Source: Planotetraspora sp. A-T 1434 (lineage in GTDB: Bacteria; Actinomycetota; Actinomycetes; Streptosporangiales; Streptosporangiaceae). From it: 64,000 bases of DNA. Every line of letters starts with the position of its first letter. Position 1 is the stretch's first letter. The position numbers were made by a program, and so were the translations under genes. Positions 10,605 through 19,069 of the stretch are shown here, one piece after another. The notes beneath the pieces were generated by a model. That model searched no databases and was not told the origin of the DNA. It was given only the letters and a program-made list of their open reading frames with translations. The stretch spans positions 1 to 64,000 of the forward strand of contig NZ_JAOEGB010000025.1 in the NCBI RefSeq assembly GCF_025420585.1, written 5' to 3'.

Positions 10605-11750
10605 CTAGCCGGCGGGGAGCTTGGCGACGGCGGTTCGCAGAGCCGGTCCGGCGGCGTCGGCGAACGGGCCGCCCGGATAATCGACCAGCCACACATGCAG
10701 CATCTCGGTCTCTCCGGCCACGTCCGTCCGACCGGTCTGGCACAGGGCCGCCAGGCACGGGTCCGCGTGCGAGTGCCAGGGCGTGAGCGGGCCGCCGATC
10801 GCCGGTCCCCGCCGGCCCGGCGGCATGATGAAGATCGCTCCCAGCAGGACGGAGGAGCCGGTCGGCCTGCGGTAGTAGACCAGCGCCTCGGGCCGCGTGG
10901 CGTCGAGGACCACGCCGTCGTCGATCATCGCCGGCTTGACGAGTTGCCGGACGCCGTCCGAGTCGGTCCAGACCTTGTAGCCGTCCTTCTCGGCGGCGGC
11001 GTCCGTGGGCCAGCGCGCGATCGTCTCCCGCCTGGCCGCCTGCACCAGGGAGTCGGCTGCCGTGATCTGCGCGTCCGTCGGCGCTCCCGGCGTCGCGGGA
11101 GCGCCGCCGTGGTGGTGCCCGCCGTGCGGGTCCACCGCGGCGGACTGGCCGGTGGACGCGCGGGCGAAGGACGCGGCCACCGAGCCGGCGAAGGACGGCT
11201 GAAAGGACGCTCCGACCGCGACGGCGACGACGGCGGAGACGACCACCACGACGGCCCCCTTGCCCTTCGTGACGGACCTCTCTCCAGACCTCTCCTCGAA
11301 CCTCTCCCCGGACCTGCCGCCGGAGCTCTCGCCGGATGTCTCGCTTGACTTACCGCTGGAGGTCTCGCTGGGCCTCCCGCGCTCGGCGAGCACGAGGGAT
11401 CCCACGATGACGACGGCCTCCAGGAGCGCGCACAGCAGATCGGGAGCGCCGACCGGCTCAGGTGTCCACGCGCCCGGGCCGACCGGGAACCCGGCCGTCC
11501 TGCTGACCAGCCAGATCACCGCCAGCGCCAGATTGCCGAACGCGCCGGTGAGGAAGAGGAGTTGGCCGGGCCGTACGAGGACGGCCGCCGCCCACGCGAA
11601 CTGTGCCCAACCGGCGGCGGCGAAGAAGACGCCATGGACCCACGATGCCCCGAAATGGTCCGGCATGACGCCGAAGTGCACCGCGGCCGCCCCGGCCGAG
11701 CAGACGGCCAGGATCAGCGGCAGAGCGCCGGGCGCGCGCGTGTCGTCCAT
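10605..11750 (-). CDS. Predicted membrane protein with a His-rich segment and HSH-containing C-terminal domain
   Basis: I do not recognise a named family. With the start at 11750 it has 381 residues. The first 125 hold about four hydrophobic helices (LPLILAVCSAGAAAVHFGV to VVIVGSLVLAE). A Ser/Glu/Arg-rich stretch made of repeats (SSETSGESSG) follows, then one further helix (GAVVVVVSAVVAVAVGA). The outside part begins with HGGHHHGG and ends in a soluble domain containing PWHSHADPCLAALCQTG and EMLHVWLVD. The clustered His and Cys could bind a metal such as copper, but this is only inferred. A GTG start at 11777 is also possible. Confidence 0.65.
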   Translation of the reverse strand: MDDTRAPGALPLILAVCSAGAAAVHFGVMPDHFGASWVHGVFFAAAGWAQFAWAAAVLVRPGQLLFLTGAFGNLALAVIWLVSRTAGFPVGPGAWTPEPVGAPDLLCALLEAVVIVGSLVLAERGRPSETSSGKSSETSGESSGGRSGERFEERSGERSVTKGKGAVVVVVSAVVAVAVGASFQPSFAGSVAASFARASTGQSAAVDPHGGHHHGGAPATPGAPTDAQITAADSLVQAARRETIARWPTDAAAEKDGYKVWTDSDGVRQLVKPAMIDDGVVLDATRPEALVYYRRPTGSSVLLGAIFIMPPGRRGPAIGGPLTPWHSHADPCLAALCQTGRTDVAGETEMLHVWLVDYPGGPFADAAGPALRTAVAKLPAG

Positions 11751-11861
11751 CGGCCAATTATCGAGCGCGGCGATCACCGAAAGGGAGGCCCAAGCTCAAT
11801 GCCGGTAATTGCCGGTAATTCCCGGAAAATCGGGACACCCGCACATTCACGGCAGGGCTGG

Positions 11862-12104
11862 TCAGGATAGGGCGCGGGATCGGCGGGGGAGAGGGACGTT
11901 GTCCGGCATGGGCATGAGCGCTTCGGCGCAGTCGTCGCAGGCGTGGACGGGGGTGTTGTCGGGGAGCACGCCGACCTTGATCCGGGGGCGCGGCCACTTC
12001 TTGTGGCACACTACGCAGGCGTCGCCGTCACGCTGGGTGATGGTGAGACCGGCAGGGTCGAACGTCAGCATGATCGGCTCGGTGCCGTTCGGGTTCCAGC
12101 CCAT
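11862..12104 (-). CDS. Small four-cysteine protein, zinc-ribbon-like
   Basis: An 80-residue protein has two CxxC pairs (CVVCHKKWPRPR and ACDDCAEAL) separated by about 20 residues, the pattern of a zinc ribbon or small treble clef. A Gly-rich run (GGGGGACG) provides a plausible ribosome binding site before the ATG at 12104. It has no membrane segment. Its role is unknown; nucleic-acid or protein binding is possible. Confidence 0.65.
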   Translation of the reverse strand: MGWNPNGTEPIMLTFDPAGLTITQRDGDACVVCHKKWPRPRIKVGVLPDNTPVHACDDCAEALMPMPDNVPLPRRSRALS

Positions 12105-12220
12105 CCACGTCCCCCCTCGATCGCGTATCGGAACCGTTATAACGTGGTTACCTGGCGTGATCGGCTCGTGTCAGGCCAAGTGGTGGTTAAATCGCGGCAT
12201 GGCGCACGCCGTACAACAAC

Positions 12221-12257
12221 AAAAGGGACACCGAGCATCAAGCCGGGTGCCCCTTTT
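12221..12257 (-). terminator. Rho-independent terminator of gabT
   Basis: On the minus strand AAAAGGGGCACC (12257-12246) pairs 11 of 12 with GGTGTCCCTTTT (12232-12221), leaving a 13-nt loop and a trailing TTTTGTTGTTG. It begins 18 bp past the gabT stop codon. This is the clearest intrinsic terminator in the window. Confidence 0.8.
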
Positions 12258-12274
12258 GGACTGGTATAAACGCT

Positions 12275-13624
12275 CTAGTCCCCGCTAAGGGCCTTCTCCA
12301 AGATGGACAAGCCTTCCTCAAGAAGGTGGTCGGGCATGACGAGCGGCGGCAGGAAGCGGAGCACGTTGCCGTAGGTGCCCGCGGTCAGCACCAGCAGTCC
12401 CTCGGCGTGGCACTTCGCCGCGATCTCCCCGGCCGGGAGCGGGTCCTTGGTGCCGGGGACCACGAGCTCGATCGCGATCATGGCACCACGACCCCGGACG
12501 TCGCCGATGATGTCGACGCGCTCCCGCAGTTCGTGCAGGCGCGAGAGCATGACCTCTCCGATGTGCGCGGCGCGCTCCACGAGGTTCTCCTGCTCGATCG
12601 TCTCCAGGACGCCGAGCGCCGCCTCACAGGCGAGCGGGTTGCCGCCGTAGGTGCCGCCGAGCCCGCCGACGTGGACGGAGTCGAGCAGTTCCGAGCGACC
12701 GGTCACCGCGGCGAGCGGCAGACCGCCCGCGATGCCCTTGGCGGTGCAGATGATGTCGGGGACGATGCCCTCGTCCTCGCATGCGAACAGGTCGCCGGTC
12801 CGGGCGAAGCCGGTCTGGACCTCGTCGGCGATGAAGACGATGCCGTTCGCCCGGCAGAACTCAAGAATCTTGGGCAGGAACCCGCGCGCCGGCTCGATGA
12901 AGCCGCCCTCGCCGGCGATCGGCTCGATGACCACAGCCGCGACGTTCTCCGCCCCGACCTGCTTGTTGATCATGTCGATGGCCTGGGCCGCCGCCTCGTC
13001 GGCGCAGTTCTCCGGCCCGGTCGGCCAGCGGAAGGGGTAGGCCAGCGGCACCCGGTAGACCTCCGGGGCGAACGGGCCGAACCCCTGCTTGTACGGCATG
13101 TTCTTGGCGGTCAGCGTCATCGTGAGCAGCGTCCGGCCGTGGTAACCGTGGTCGAACACGACGACGGCCTGCCGTCCGGTGGCGTGCCTGGCCACCTTGA
13201 CCGCGTTCTCGACGGCCTCGGCGCCGCTGTTGACGAGGAAGGTCCGCTTCTCGTGATCGCCCGGCGTGAGCGCGTTGAGCTTCTCGCAGACCTCGACGTA
13301 AGACTCGTACGGCGTGACCATGAAACAGGTGTGGGTGAAGTCGGCGACCTGCTTCTGGACGCGCTCGACCACACGCGGAGCGGCGTTTCCGACGCTCGTC
13401 ACGGCGATGCCCGAGCCGAAGTCGATCAGCGAGTTGCCGTCCGCGTCGACGACGACACCGCCACCGGCGTGGGTCACGAAGACGGGAAGCGTGGTGCCGA
13501 TGCCGGGCGGCACGGCCGACTGCTTGCGCTCGAACAGCTCCCGGGACCGGGGGCCGGGGATCTCGGTGACGAGGCGGCGCTCCTGCGGAAGCTGCGGGCC
13601 GCCGTGTGTGGTGGCAGTGGTCAT
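12275..13624 (-). CDS. gabT: 4-aminobutyrate--2-oxoglutarate aminotransferase
   Basis: This 449-residue class III aminotransferase transfers the amino group of GABA to 2-oxoglutarate, yielding succinate semialdehyde. It shows NSGAEAVENAVKVARHATGR, the PLP-contact run VFDHGYHGRTLLTMTLTAKN, FIADEVQTGFARTGDLFA, and the Schiff-base lysine in CTAKGIAGGLPLAA. The near-perfect match in motif order to GabT makes it more specific than the paralogue at 6219-7544. It is divergent from a second pucR gene and ends in a strong terminator. An aldehyde dehydrogenase three genes away could complete the GABA shunt. Confidence 0.92.
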   Translation of the reverse strand: MTTATTHGGPQLPQERRLVTEIPGPRSRELFERKQSAVPPGIGTTLPVFVTHAGGGVVVDADGNSLIDFGSGIAVTSVGNAAPRVVERVQKQVADFTHTCFMVTPYESYVEVCEKLNALTPGDHEKRTFLVNSGAEAVENAVKVARHATGRQAVVVFDHGYHGRTLLTMTLTAKNMPYKQGFGPFAPEVYRVPLAYPFRWPTGPENCADEAAAQAIDMINKQVGAENVAAVVIEPIAGEGGFIEPARGFLPKILEFCRANGIVFIADEVQTGFARTGDLFACEDEGIVPDIICTAKGIAGGLPLAAVTGRSELLDSVHVGGLGGTYGGNPLACEAALGVLETIEQENLVERAAHIGEVMLSRLHELRERVDIIGDVRGRGAMIAIELVVPGTKDPLPAGEIAAKCHAEGLLVLTAGTYGNVLRFLPPLVMPDHLLEEGLSILEKALSGD

Positions 13625-13729
13625 GGTTCCGACGCTACGGCCGCGGTCTCAGCCTGCCGATATGTCGTCATGGCAGAATAAGGTGACGTGTTTGGCCAAC
13701 TCGGACAAACTCGGACTTGGGGGAGGGTC

Positions 13730-15244
13730 GTGGCGCCGACGCTGCGCCGGGTGGCGGCGATCGTACCGCTCCACCTGGACGTTCTGGCCGGTCGTGAGGC
13801 GCTGGACCGGCCCGTCCGCTGGGTCGCGGTCAGCGAGCTGGAAGATCCCACTCCGTTCCTGGAGGGCGGGGAGCTCGTCCTGACCACCGGCATGCGGCTC
13901 ACGGCCGGCGAGGCCCTGCCGTACATCTCCCGCCTGGTCGCACGTGGCGTCGCGGGGCTCGGCTTCGGCGTGGGCCTCAGCCACGACGTGGTGCCGCCCG
14001 CCTTCGTCGAAGCGGCGGCCGCGGCCGGGCTGCCGCTCGTCGAGGTGCCCAGGGACACTCCGTTCATCGCGATAGGCAAGGCCGTCAGCGAGCTGCTGGC
14101 GGCCGAGCAGTACGAGGAGATCAGCCGCGCGTTCGCCGCCCAGGGCCGGCTCACCCGGGCCGCCCTCCAGCCGGCGGGCACCGGAGCCGTCATCGAGCGC
14201 CTCGCCCGCGAGATCCACGGCTGGGCCCTTCTCTTCGACGACGCGGGAGCCGTACGGCAGGCCGCCGATGCCGCCGCGGTCCCGGAAGCGGCTGCGCGAT
14301 TTTCGCACACCGGGGGAGCTGGTGGAGCGGACGGGGAACCGGGGCACTGGGCTGAGGTGAAGGCCAAGTCGCTGCGGCCCGAGCTGGCCCGGCTGCGCAG
14401 GACGCCCTCCCTGGCGAGCCTCGCCCTCTCCACACCGGGCGAGCATGTGATCGTGCAACCGCTCGGCCGCCGGGGCTTCTTCGCGGTCGGGTCGGAGCGG
14501 GCGTTCTCCCCGATCGGGCACACCGTCGTCAACGCCGCCGGATCCCTGCTCACGCTCGCTCTCGAACAGGGCCGTGACCAGCGGGCCGCCGCGACGCGCG
14601 TACGGGCGGCCGTGCTCCGCCTGCTGCTGGCCGGCGAGACCAAGGCTGCCATGGACACCATGGCCGCGATGGGCGGGATGCTGCCGGACGGGCCGGTGAC
14701 CGTGCTCGCGTGCGAGACGGCCGACGCGGACTCGCTCGCCGAGGCGCTGCCCTGCTTCACCGCCCCCTGGGAAGGGCGCGGGCACGAAATGGTCGTGGCA
14801 CTCGTCCCGGCGGAGCGGACGGACGAGATCACCGCCCGCGCCGCCGAGCACGGCCGCGTCGGCGTGAGCGCGGGGGTCGCCATCGCCGTGGACCTGGCCA
14901 CTGCCCTTGACCAGGCAGAACGGGCGCTGGCGACGGCCAATCCGGTGGCGAGGTTCGCCGAGATGGCCGGACAGGGACTGCTGTCACTGATCGACCCGGC
15001 CGCGGCCGCGTCGTTCGCGGCGGCCCTGCTCGCGCCGCTGAGAGAGTACGGCTCGCGCGCCGACCTGGTCGAGTCGCTCCGCGCCTACCTCGCCAGCAAC
15101 GGCCACTGGGACGCGGCGGCGCAGCGGCTCGGCGTGCACCGGCACACGCTGCGCTATCGGATGAAAAGGGTGAGCGAGCTACTCGGCCGCGACCTCGACG
15201 ACCCCGCCGTCCGGGCCGAGCTCTGGATCGCCCTGTGCTACTGA
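13730..15244 (+). CDS. PucR family transcriptional regulator (second copy)
   Basis: This 504-residue protein starts at the GTG at 13730, just after a Gly-rich ribosome binding site; a GTG at 13688 would add 14 residues that do not belong to the domain. The N-terminal PucR domain (PTLRRVAAIVPLHLDVLAGR, GGELVLTTGMRLT) and the C-terminal HTH_30 (YLASNGHWDAAAQRLGVHRH, TLRYRMKRVSELLGRDLDDP) are clear. It is divergent from gabT and is the obvious candidate to control it. From memory, gabT-pucR-aldehyde dehydrogenase neighbourhoods are conserved in Streptomyces. Confidence 0.93.
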   Translation: MAPTLRRVAAIVPLHLDVLAGREALDRPVRWVAVSELEDPTPFLEGGELVLTTGMRLTAGEALPYISRLVARGVAGLGFGVGLSHDVVPPAFVEAAAAAGLPLVEVPRDTPFIAIGKAVSELLAAEQYEEISRAFAAQGRLTRAALQPAGTGAVIERLAREIHGWALLFDDAGAVRQAADAAAVPEAAARFSHTGGAGGADGEPGHWAEVKAKSLRPELARLRRTPSLASLALSTPGEHVIVQPLGRRGFFAVGSERAFSPIGHTVVNAAGSLLTLALEQGRDQRAAATRVRAAVLRLLLAGETKAAMDTMAAMGGMLPDGPVTVLACETADADSLAEALPCFTAPWEGRGHEMVVALVPAERTDEITARAAEHGRVGVSAGVAIAVDLATALDQAERALATANPVARFAEMAGQGLLSLIDPAAAASFAAALLAPLREYGSRADLVESLRAYLASNGHWDAAAQRLGVHRHTLRYRMKRVSELLGRDLDDPAVRAELWIALCY

Positions 15245-15257
15245 ATCCCAGTAACGG

Positions 15258-15884
15258 TTAGTTGCCCTTCGCCAGGAAGCAGCAGATCGTCGCGGTGGTG
15301 ACGGTGTCGTAGGTCGTGCTGTCCTGAAGGTGACCGGCACGTTCCAGGTTCAGCGCTCCCTGGGCCGCCGCCCACAGCGCGTCGGCGATCTTCCTCGGCT
15401 GGGTGGGCACCAGGTAGCCCGTGGAGATGCAGTCGGCGATCACCCGGTCGAGGATGTTGAGCGCGGCCCGGGCGAGGGTGCGGGCCCGCTCGCTCGGCAC
15501 GAAGCCGGGGATCGCCCGCTCGAACATGAGGCTGTAGTAGCCCGGCTCCGACAGCGCCGCCTCGCGGTAGGCGGGGCCGAGGGCGGTGAGGTACTCGAAG
15601 GGGTCGCTGCGATGCGGCACGGCCTCCAGGCGGCGGCGGATCCGCTCGAAGCCCTCCAGATAGAGCGCCTCGGCCAGGCCCTCCTTGCTGCCGAACATCG
15701 TGTAGATGACCTGGGTCGAGCAGCCGCCCTCCGCGGCGATCCGCCTGACGGTGAGGCTCTCGGGCCCGGCGGAGGTCAGCAGACGGCTGGCGACGTCAAG
15801 GAGGCGGGTGCGGAGCTCGTCGTAGTTGCTTCTTTGGCCGCGCGCGTAGGCACCCTGAAGACCGAGCGGCGCCGGCGTACCCAT
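15258..15884 (-). CDS. TetR family transcriptional regulator
   Basis: This 208-residue protein has an N-terminal TetR HTH at about residues 25-70 (LDVASRLLTSAGPESLTVRR, IAAEGGCSTQVIYTMFGSKE, GLAEALY) and an all-helical ligand domain. It converges on pucR 13 bp away and diverges from the aldehyde dehydrogenase gene. An 18-bp palindrome in the shared upstream region is its likely operator. Confidence 0.88.
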   Translation of the reverse strand: MGTPAPLGLQGAYARGQRSNYDELRTRLLDVASRLLTSAGPESLTVRRIAAEGGCSTQVIYTMFGSKEGLAEALYLEGFERIRRRLEAVPHRSDPFEYLTALGPAYREAALSEPGYYSLMFERAIPGFVPSERARTLARAALNILDRVIADCISTGYLVPTQPRKIADALWAAAQGALNLERAGHLQDSTTYDTVTTATICCFLAKGN

Positions 15885-15955
15885 CAGCGACGAGCCCTTC
15901 TCATCTATTGGGCCCCGCGACGGGCCACGGAGATGACTTAACCACGCCGCTCAAC

Positions 15956-15973
15956 TTTCAAACCGGTCTGAAA
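15956..15973. promoter_or_regulatory. 18-bp palindrome, candidate TetR operator
   Basis: TTTCAAACCGGTCTGAAA reads the same on both strands except at one base pair per half (A/C). It lies 72 bp upstream of the tetR start and 128 bp upstream of the aldehyde dehydrogenase start. Its size and position suit a TetR dimer site controlling both genes. Confidence 0.5.
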
Positions 15974-16100
15974 CGGAAAACATCCCGAAATTGCGGCGCA
16001 TCTGTGACATGCAAAACTTATCCACATCGGAGCGGGGCCGGCAGGTGATTGTGCTTGCCGGAGTAGCGCCCCCTCCGACCTGGTGACATACGGTCAAAAC

Positions 16101-17546
16101 ATGGACGTGCGCCGCAGTTCCGATACCCGCCCCTTCTGGCTCGCCGGGCGTCCCGCGACGGGAGACGCCGAGCTCACCGTGACCAACTCCCATGACGGCC
16201 GAGCCGTCGGCGTCTACTCGGTGCCGACCGCGGAGCAGGTCGAGCAGGCCGTGGCAGCGGCCGACGCCGTGCGCAAGCAGGCCGCGGCGCTGCCCATCCA
16301 CGTCCGCGCGGAGGCGCTGGCCCACGTCGCGCGCCGCCTGGGCGAGCGGTCCGAGGAGATCGCCCAGCTCATCAGCGGTGAGAACGGCAAGCCCATCTTC
16401 TGGGCCCGTGGAGAGGTCACCCGGGCCATCTCGACGTTCCGGTTCGCCGCCGAGGAGGCCCGCCGGTTCAGCGGCGAGGTGCAGCGCCTCGACACCGAAC
16501 CCGCCGCCCAGGGCCGCCTCGCGTATGTCACGCGCGTGCCGCACGGGCCGGTGCTGGCGATCACCCCGTTCAACTTCCCGCTGAACTTGGTGGCCCACAA
16601 GGTCGCTCCGGCGATCGCCGTCGGCGCGCCGATCATCGTGAAGCCGGCCCCCGCGACCCCGCTGTCCGCGCTGGTGCTGGGCGAGATCCTGGCCGAGACC
16701 GATCTGCCCGAGGGCATGTTCTCGGTGCTCCCCATCCCTAACGACCGCGCCGGGTCGCTCGTGGAGGACCCGCGCCTTCCGGTGGTCTCCTTCACCGGCT
16801 CGGGCCCGGTCGGCTTCGCGATCATGGACAGGGTGCCCCGCAAGCACGTCACGCTGGAGCTCGGCGGCAACGCCGCGGCCGTCGTGCTCGCGGACGCCGA
16901 CCTCGACTGGGCCGCCGGCCGGATCGCCCTGTTCTCCAACTACCAGGCCGGCCAGAGCTGCATCGCCGTACAGCGCGTGATCGTGGAGGAGCCGGTCGCC
17001 GACGAGTTCACCGAGAAGCTGGTCGCCGCGGTCGGCACGCTGGTCACCGGCGACCCGGCTGACGAGAAGACCCAGGTCGGGCCGCTCGTGAGCGAGGACG
17101 CCGCCGTACGCGTGGAGAGCTGGGTCAAGGAGGCCGTCGACGCCGGAGCCCGCGTCGTGACCGGCGGGACCCGTGACGGCGCCACGATCGCCCCGACCGT
17201 CCTCGCCGAGGTGCCCTCCGGCGCCAAGGTCGCGGCCGAGGAGGTCTTCGGCCCCGTCATGCTGGTGCAGCGGGTCGCGTCCATCGACGAGGCGTTCGCC
17301 GCCGTCAACGACTCCAAGTACGGCCTGCAGGCCGGCGTCTTCACCCGCAGTTTGGACGCCGCCTTCCGGGCGAACCGGGAGCTGGAGGTCGGCGGCGTGA
17401 TCATCGGCGATGTCCCGTCCTACCGGGCCGACCAGATGCCCTACGGCGGCGTCAAGGAGTCGGGCGTCGGCCGTGAAGGACTCCGGTCCGCGATGGCGGA
17501 CCTGACCTTCGAGAAGGTCATGGTCCTCACCGGCCTGTCACTCTGA
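16101..17546 (+). CDS. NAD(P)-dependent aldehyde dehydrogenase
   Basis: This is a 481-residue class aldehyde dehydrogenase. Visible motifs are the Rossmann-side FTGSGPVGFAIMDRVPRKHV, the catalytic Glu in LELGGNAAAVVLADADLD, the catalytic Cys in YQAGQSCIAVQRVIVEE, and the closing PYGGVKESGVGREGLRSAM. The start at 16101 (MDVRRSSDTRPFW) matches where the family begins; a GTG at 16083 is possible. The sequence resembles lactaldehyde/GapN-like members as much as classical GabD. Its place near gabT and pucR suggests succinate semialdehyde or another amine-derived aldehyde as substrate. Confidence 0.87.
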   Translation: MDVRRSSDTRPFWLAGRPATGDAELTVTNSHDGRAVGVYSVPTAEQVEQAVAAADAVRKQAAALPIHVRAEALAHVARRLGERSEEIAQLISGENGKPIFWARGEVTRAISTFRFAAEEARRFSGEVQRLDTEPAAQGRLAYVTRVPHGPVLAITPFNFPLNLVAHKVAPAIAVGAPIIVKPAPATPLSALVLGEILAETDLPEGMFSVLPIPNDRAGSLVEDPRLPVVSFTGSGPVGFAIMDRVPRKHVTLELGGNAAAVVLADADLDWAAGRIALFSNYQAGQSCIAVQRVIVEEPVADEFTEKLVAAVGTLVTGDPADEKTQVGPLVSEDAAVRVESWVKEAVDAGARVVTGGTRDGATIAPTVLAEVPSGAKVAAEEVFGPVMLVQRVASIDEAFAAVNDSKYGLQAGVFTRSLDAAFRANRELEVGGVIIGDVPSYRADQMPYGGVKESGVGREGLRSAMADLTFEKVMVLTGLSL

Positions 17547-17656
17547 AACTCCCCGGGGGTTCTCGGAGTCCTGCTCGCGCCGCTGAAGGCCGCTCGGGCG
17601 AGCCGGTCCAGCGTCTCCTCGCGGCCGCGCGCCCGATGAACTCTGGGGAAACTGTG

Positions 17657-17686
17657 CCGATTGGGGGATTAGTCTCTCCCGATTGG
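17657..17686. promoter_or_regulatory. CCGATTGG direct repeat upstream of the phosphate transporter
   Basis: CCGATTGG occurs at 17657-17664 and 17679-17686, a 22-bp step (two helical turns), ending 15 bp before the ATG. A partly complementary GGGGGA...TCTCCC lies between the copies. It does not match the Streptomyces PhoP box that I know. It may be an activator site or a leader hairpin. Confidence 0.3.
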
Positions 17687-17701
17687 TGCAGTTGACCAGG
17701 C

Positions 17702-18847
17702 ATGGACGCCAACACCGTTCTGCTGGGGGTCGTCGTCGCGACGGCGCTGACCTTCGACTTCACGAACGGATTCCATGACACCGCCAACGCGATGGCGACG
17801 TCGATCGCGACCCGGGCGCTTCCGCCACGGGTGGCCGTCGCGCTGTCCGCGATGCTGAACTTCGTCGGCGCGTTCCTGTCACTGAAGGTGGCGGCCACGA
17901 TCGCGAACGGCATCGTGGACAGCGGCGCCATCACGCTGACCGTCGTCTTCGCCGGCCTCGTCGGCGGCCTCGCGTGGAATCTCCTGACCTGGTACTTCGG
18001 CATACCGTCGAGCTCGTCCCACGCGCTGATCGGCGGCGTCGTGGGCGCGACGCTGATCGCGGCGGGCGCGTCCGCGGTAAAGGGCGCGGGCATCGTGTCG
18101 AAGGTCCTCATCCCAGCCGTCCTCGCGCCGGTCTTCGCCATCGTCGTGGCCACGATCGGCACCTACCTGGTGTACCGGATCACGGCGAACGTGCCCGACC
18201 GGGTGCGGACGCGCGGGTTCCGGCTCGGCCAGATCGGCTCCGCCTCCCTGGTCTCACTGGCACACGGCACCAACGACGCCCAGAAGACCATGGGCGTCAT
18301 CACGCTGGCACTGATCGCCGACCACTCGATCGGCAAGGGCGACGGCACGCCGTTCTGGGTGATCGTCGCCTGCGCGTTCGTCATCGCGTTGGGCACCTAC
18401 ATCGGCGGCTGGCGGGTGATCAGGACGCTCGGCAAGGGGCTGACCGAGATCGAGAGCCCGCAGGGGTTCGCGGCCGAGGCTTCGTCGGCCGCGGTCATCT
18501 TCGCGGCCTCGCACTTCGGGTTCCCGCTCTCCACGACCCACGTGTGCAGCGGCTCCATCATGGGGGCGGGGGTGGGCAAGCGGCTGGCCGAGGTGCGGTG
18601 GGGGCTCGCGGGCCGCATGGTGACGGCCTGGGTGTGCACCCTCCCCGCCGCCGCTCTGGTCGGCGCGGGCGCCTGGAAGGGCGCCGACCTCATCGGCGGC
18701 ACGAGCGGCGTCGCCGCCGTCTTCGTCGTCGCGGTCGCGTTCGCCGCCGGGCTCTACCTGGCCGCGCGCCGGCAGCCCGTCAACCACGCCAACGTCAACG
18801 ACGAATGGACGGGGAAGCTCGCACCCGCGAAGGAGCCCGTGGCATGA
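17702..18847 (+). CDS. pit: PiT family inorganic phosphate transporter
   Basis: A 381-residue integral membrane protein has about ten helices. It carries the two signature repeats of the PiT family: DFTNGFHDTANAMATSIATR near the N-terminus and SLAHGTNDAQKTMGVI in the middle. SSHALIGG and STTHVCSGSIMGAGVG are further conserved parts. It takes up metal-phosphate with protons. Its TGA stop overlaps the ATG of the first micro-ORF (ATGA at 18844-18847), so the genes that follow, ending in polyphosphate kinase 2, are probably co-expressed with phosphate uptake. Confidence 0.93.
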   Translation: MDANTVLLGVVVATALTFDFTNGFHDTANAMATSIATRALPPRVAVALSAMLNFVGAFLSLKVAATIANGIVDSGAITLTVVFAGLVGGLAWNLLTWYFGIPSSSSHALIGGVVGATLIAAGASAVKGAGIVSKVLIPAVLAPVFAIVVATIGTYLVYRITANVPDRVRTRGFRLGQIGSASLVSLAHGTNDAQKTMGVITLALIADHSIGKGDGTPFWVIVACAFVIALGTYIGGWRVIRTLGKGLTEIESPQGFAAEASSAAVIFAASHFGFPLSTTHVCSGSIMGAGVGKRLAEVRWGLAGRMVTAWVCTLPAAALVGAGAWKGADLIGGTSGVAAVFVVAVAFAAGLYLAARRQPVNHANVNDEWTGKLAPAKEPVA

Positions 18848-18915
18848 ACGAGCGAATCAATGAACACAGTGCTTGGCGAATGCCACTCCGAGCCGAAGGC
18901 GAGGAGGGGACATGA
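18844..18915 (+). CDS. Coupled micro-ORF 1 (23 codons)
   Basis: The ORF begins MNERINEHSAWRMPLRAEGE and ends EGT. Its ATG overlaps the transporter stop (ATGA at 18844) and its TGA overlaps the ATG of the next unit (ATGA at 18912). AAGGAG 8 nt upstream serves as its ribosome binding site. It is nine bases shorter than the two following copies. The peptide is unlikely to fold; its job may be to carry ribosomes across the repeat. Confidence 0.5.
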   Translation: MNERINEHSAWRMPLRAEGEEGT

Positions 18916-18992
18916 GCGAGCGTAGCGAGCGAATCAATGAACACAGTGCTTGGCGAATGCCACTCCGAGCCGATGGCGAGGAGGGGACATGA
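18912..18992 (+). CDS. Coupled micro-ORF 2 (26 codons)
   Basis: The ORF begins MSERSERINEHSAWRMPLRA and ends DGEEGT. Start and stop each overlap a neighbour by ATGA (18912 and 18989). A GAGGAGGGG ribosome binding site sits 2-9 nt upstream inside the preceding unit. It is the same peptide as unit 3 except for one Asp/Glu change. Confidence 0.5.
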   Translation: MSERSERINEHSAWRMPLRADGEEGT

Positions 18993-19069
18993 GCGAGCGT
19001 AGCGAGCGAATCAATGAACACAGTGCTTGGCGAATGCCACTCCGAGCCGAAGGCGAGGAGGGGACATGA
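18989..19069 (+). CDS. Coupled micro-ORF 3 (26 codons)
   Basis: It has the same structure as unit 2, ending EGEEGT. Its TGA overlaps the ATG of the small membrane protein gene (ATGA at 19066), so it hands ribosomes on to a real gene. Confidence 0.5.
   Translation: MSERSERINEHSAWRMPLRAEGEEGT

Larger units (their letters stand above)
18844..19069 (+). repeat. Tandem 77-bp translational-coupling modules (one short, two full copies)
   Basis: Start codons fall at 18844, 18912, 18989 and 19066, giving steps of 68, 77 and 77 bp. Each unit ends with GGCGAGGAGGGGACATGA, which holds a strong ribosome binding site, the stop of the unit and the start of the next ORF. The ribosome binding site GGAG pairs with an upstream CTCC in a hairpin (18886-18906, 18963-18983, 19040-19060) of the form CTCC-GA-GCC, 3-nt loop, GGC-GA-GGAG, where the GA/GA step can form sheared pairs. 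Copies differ at only a few bases, so the array is recent or under selection. Confidence 0.9.
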
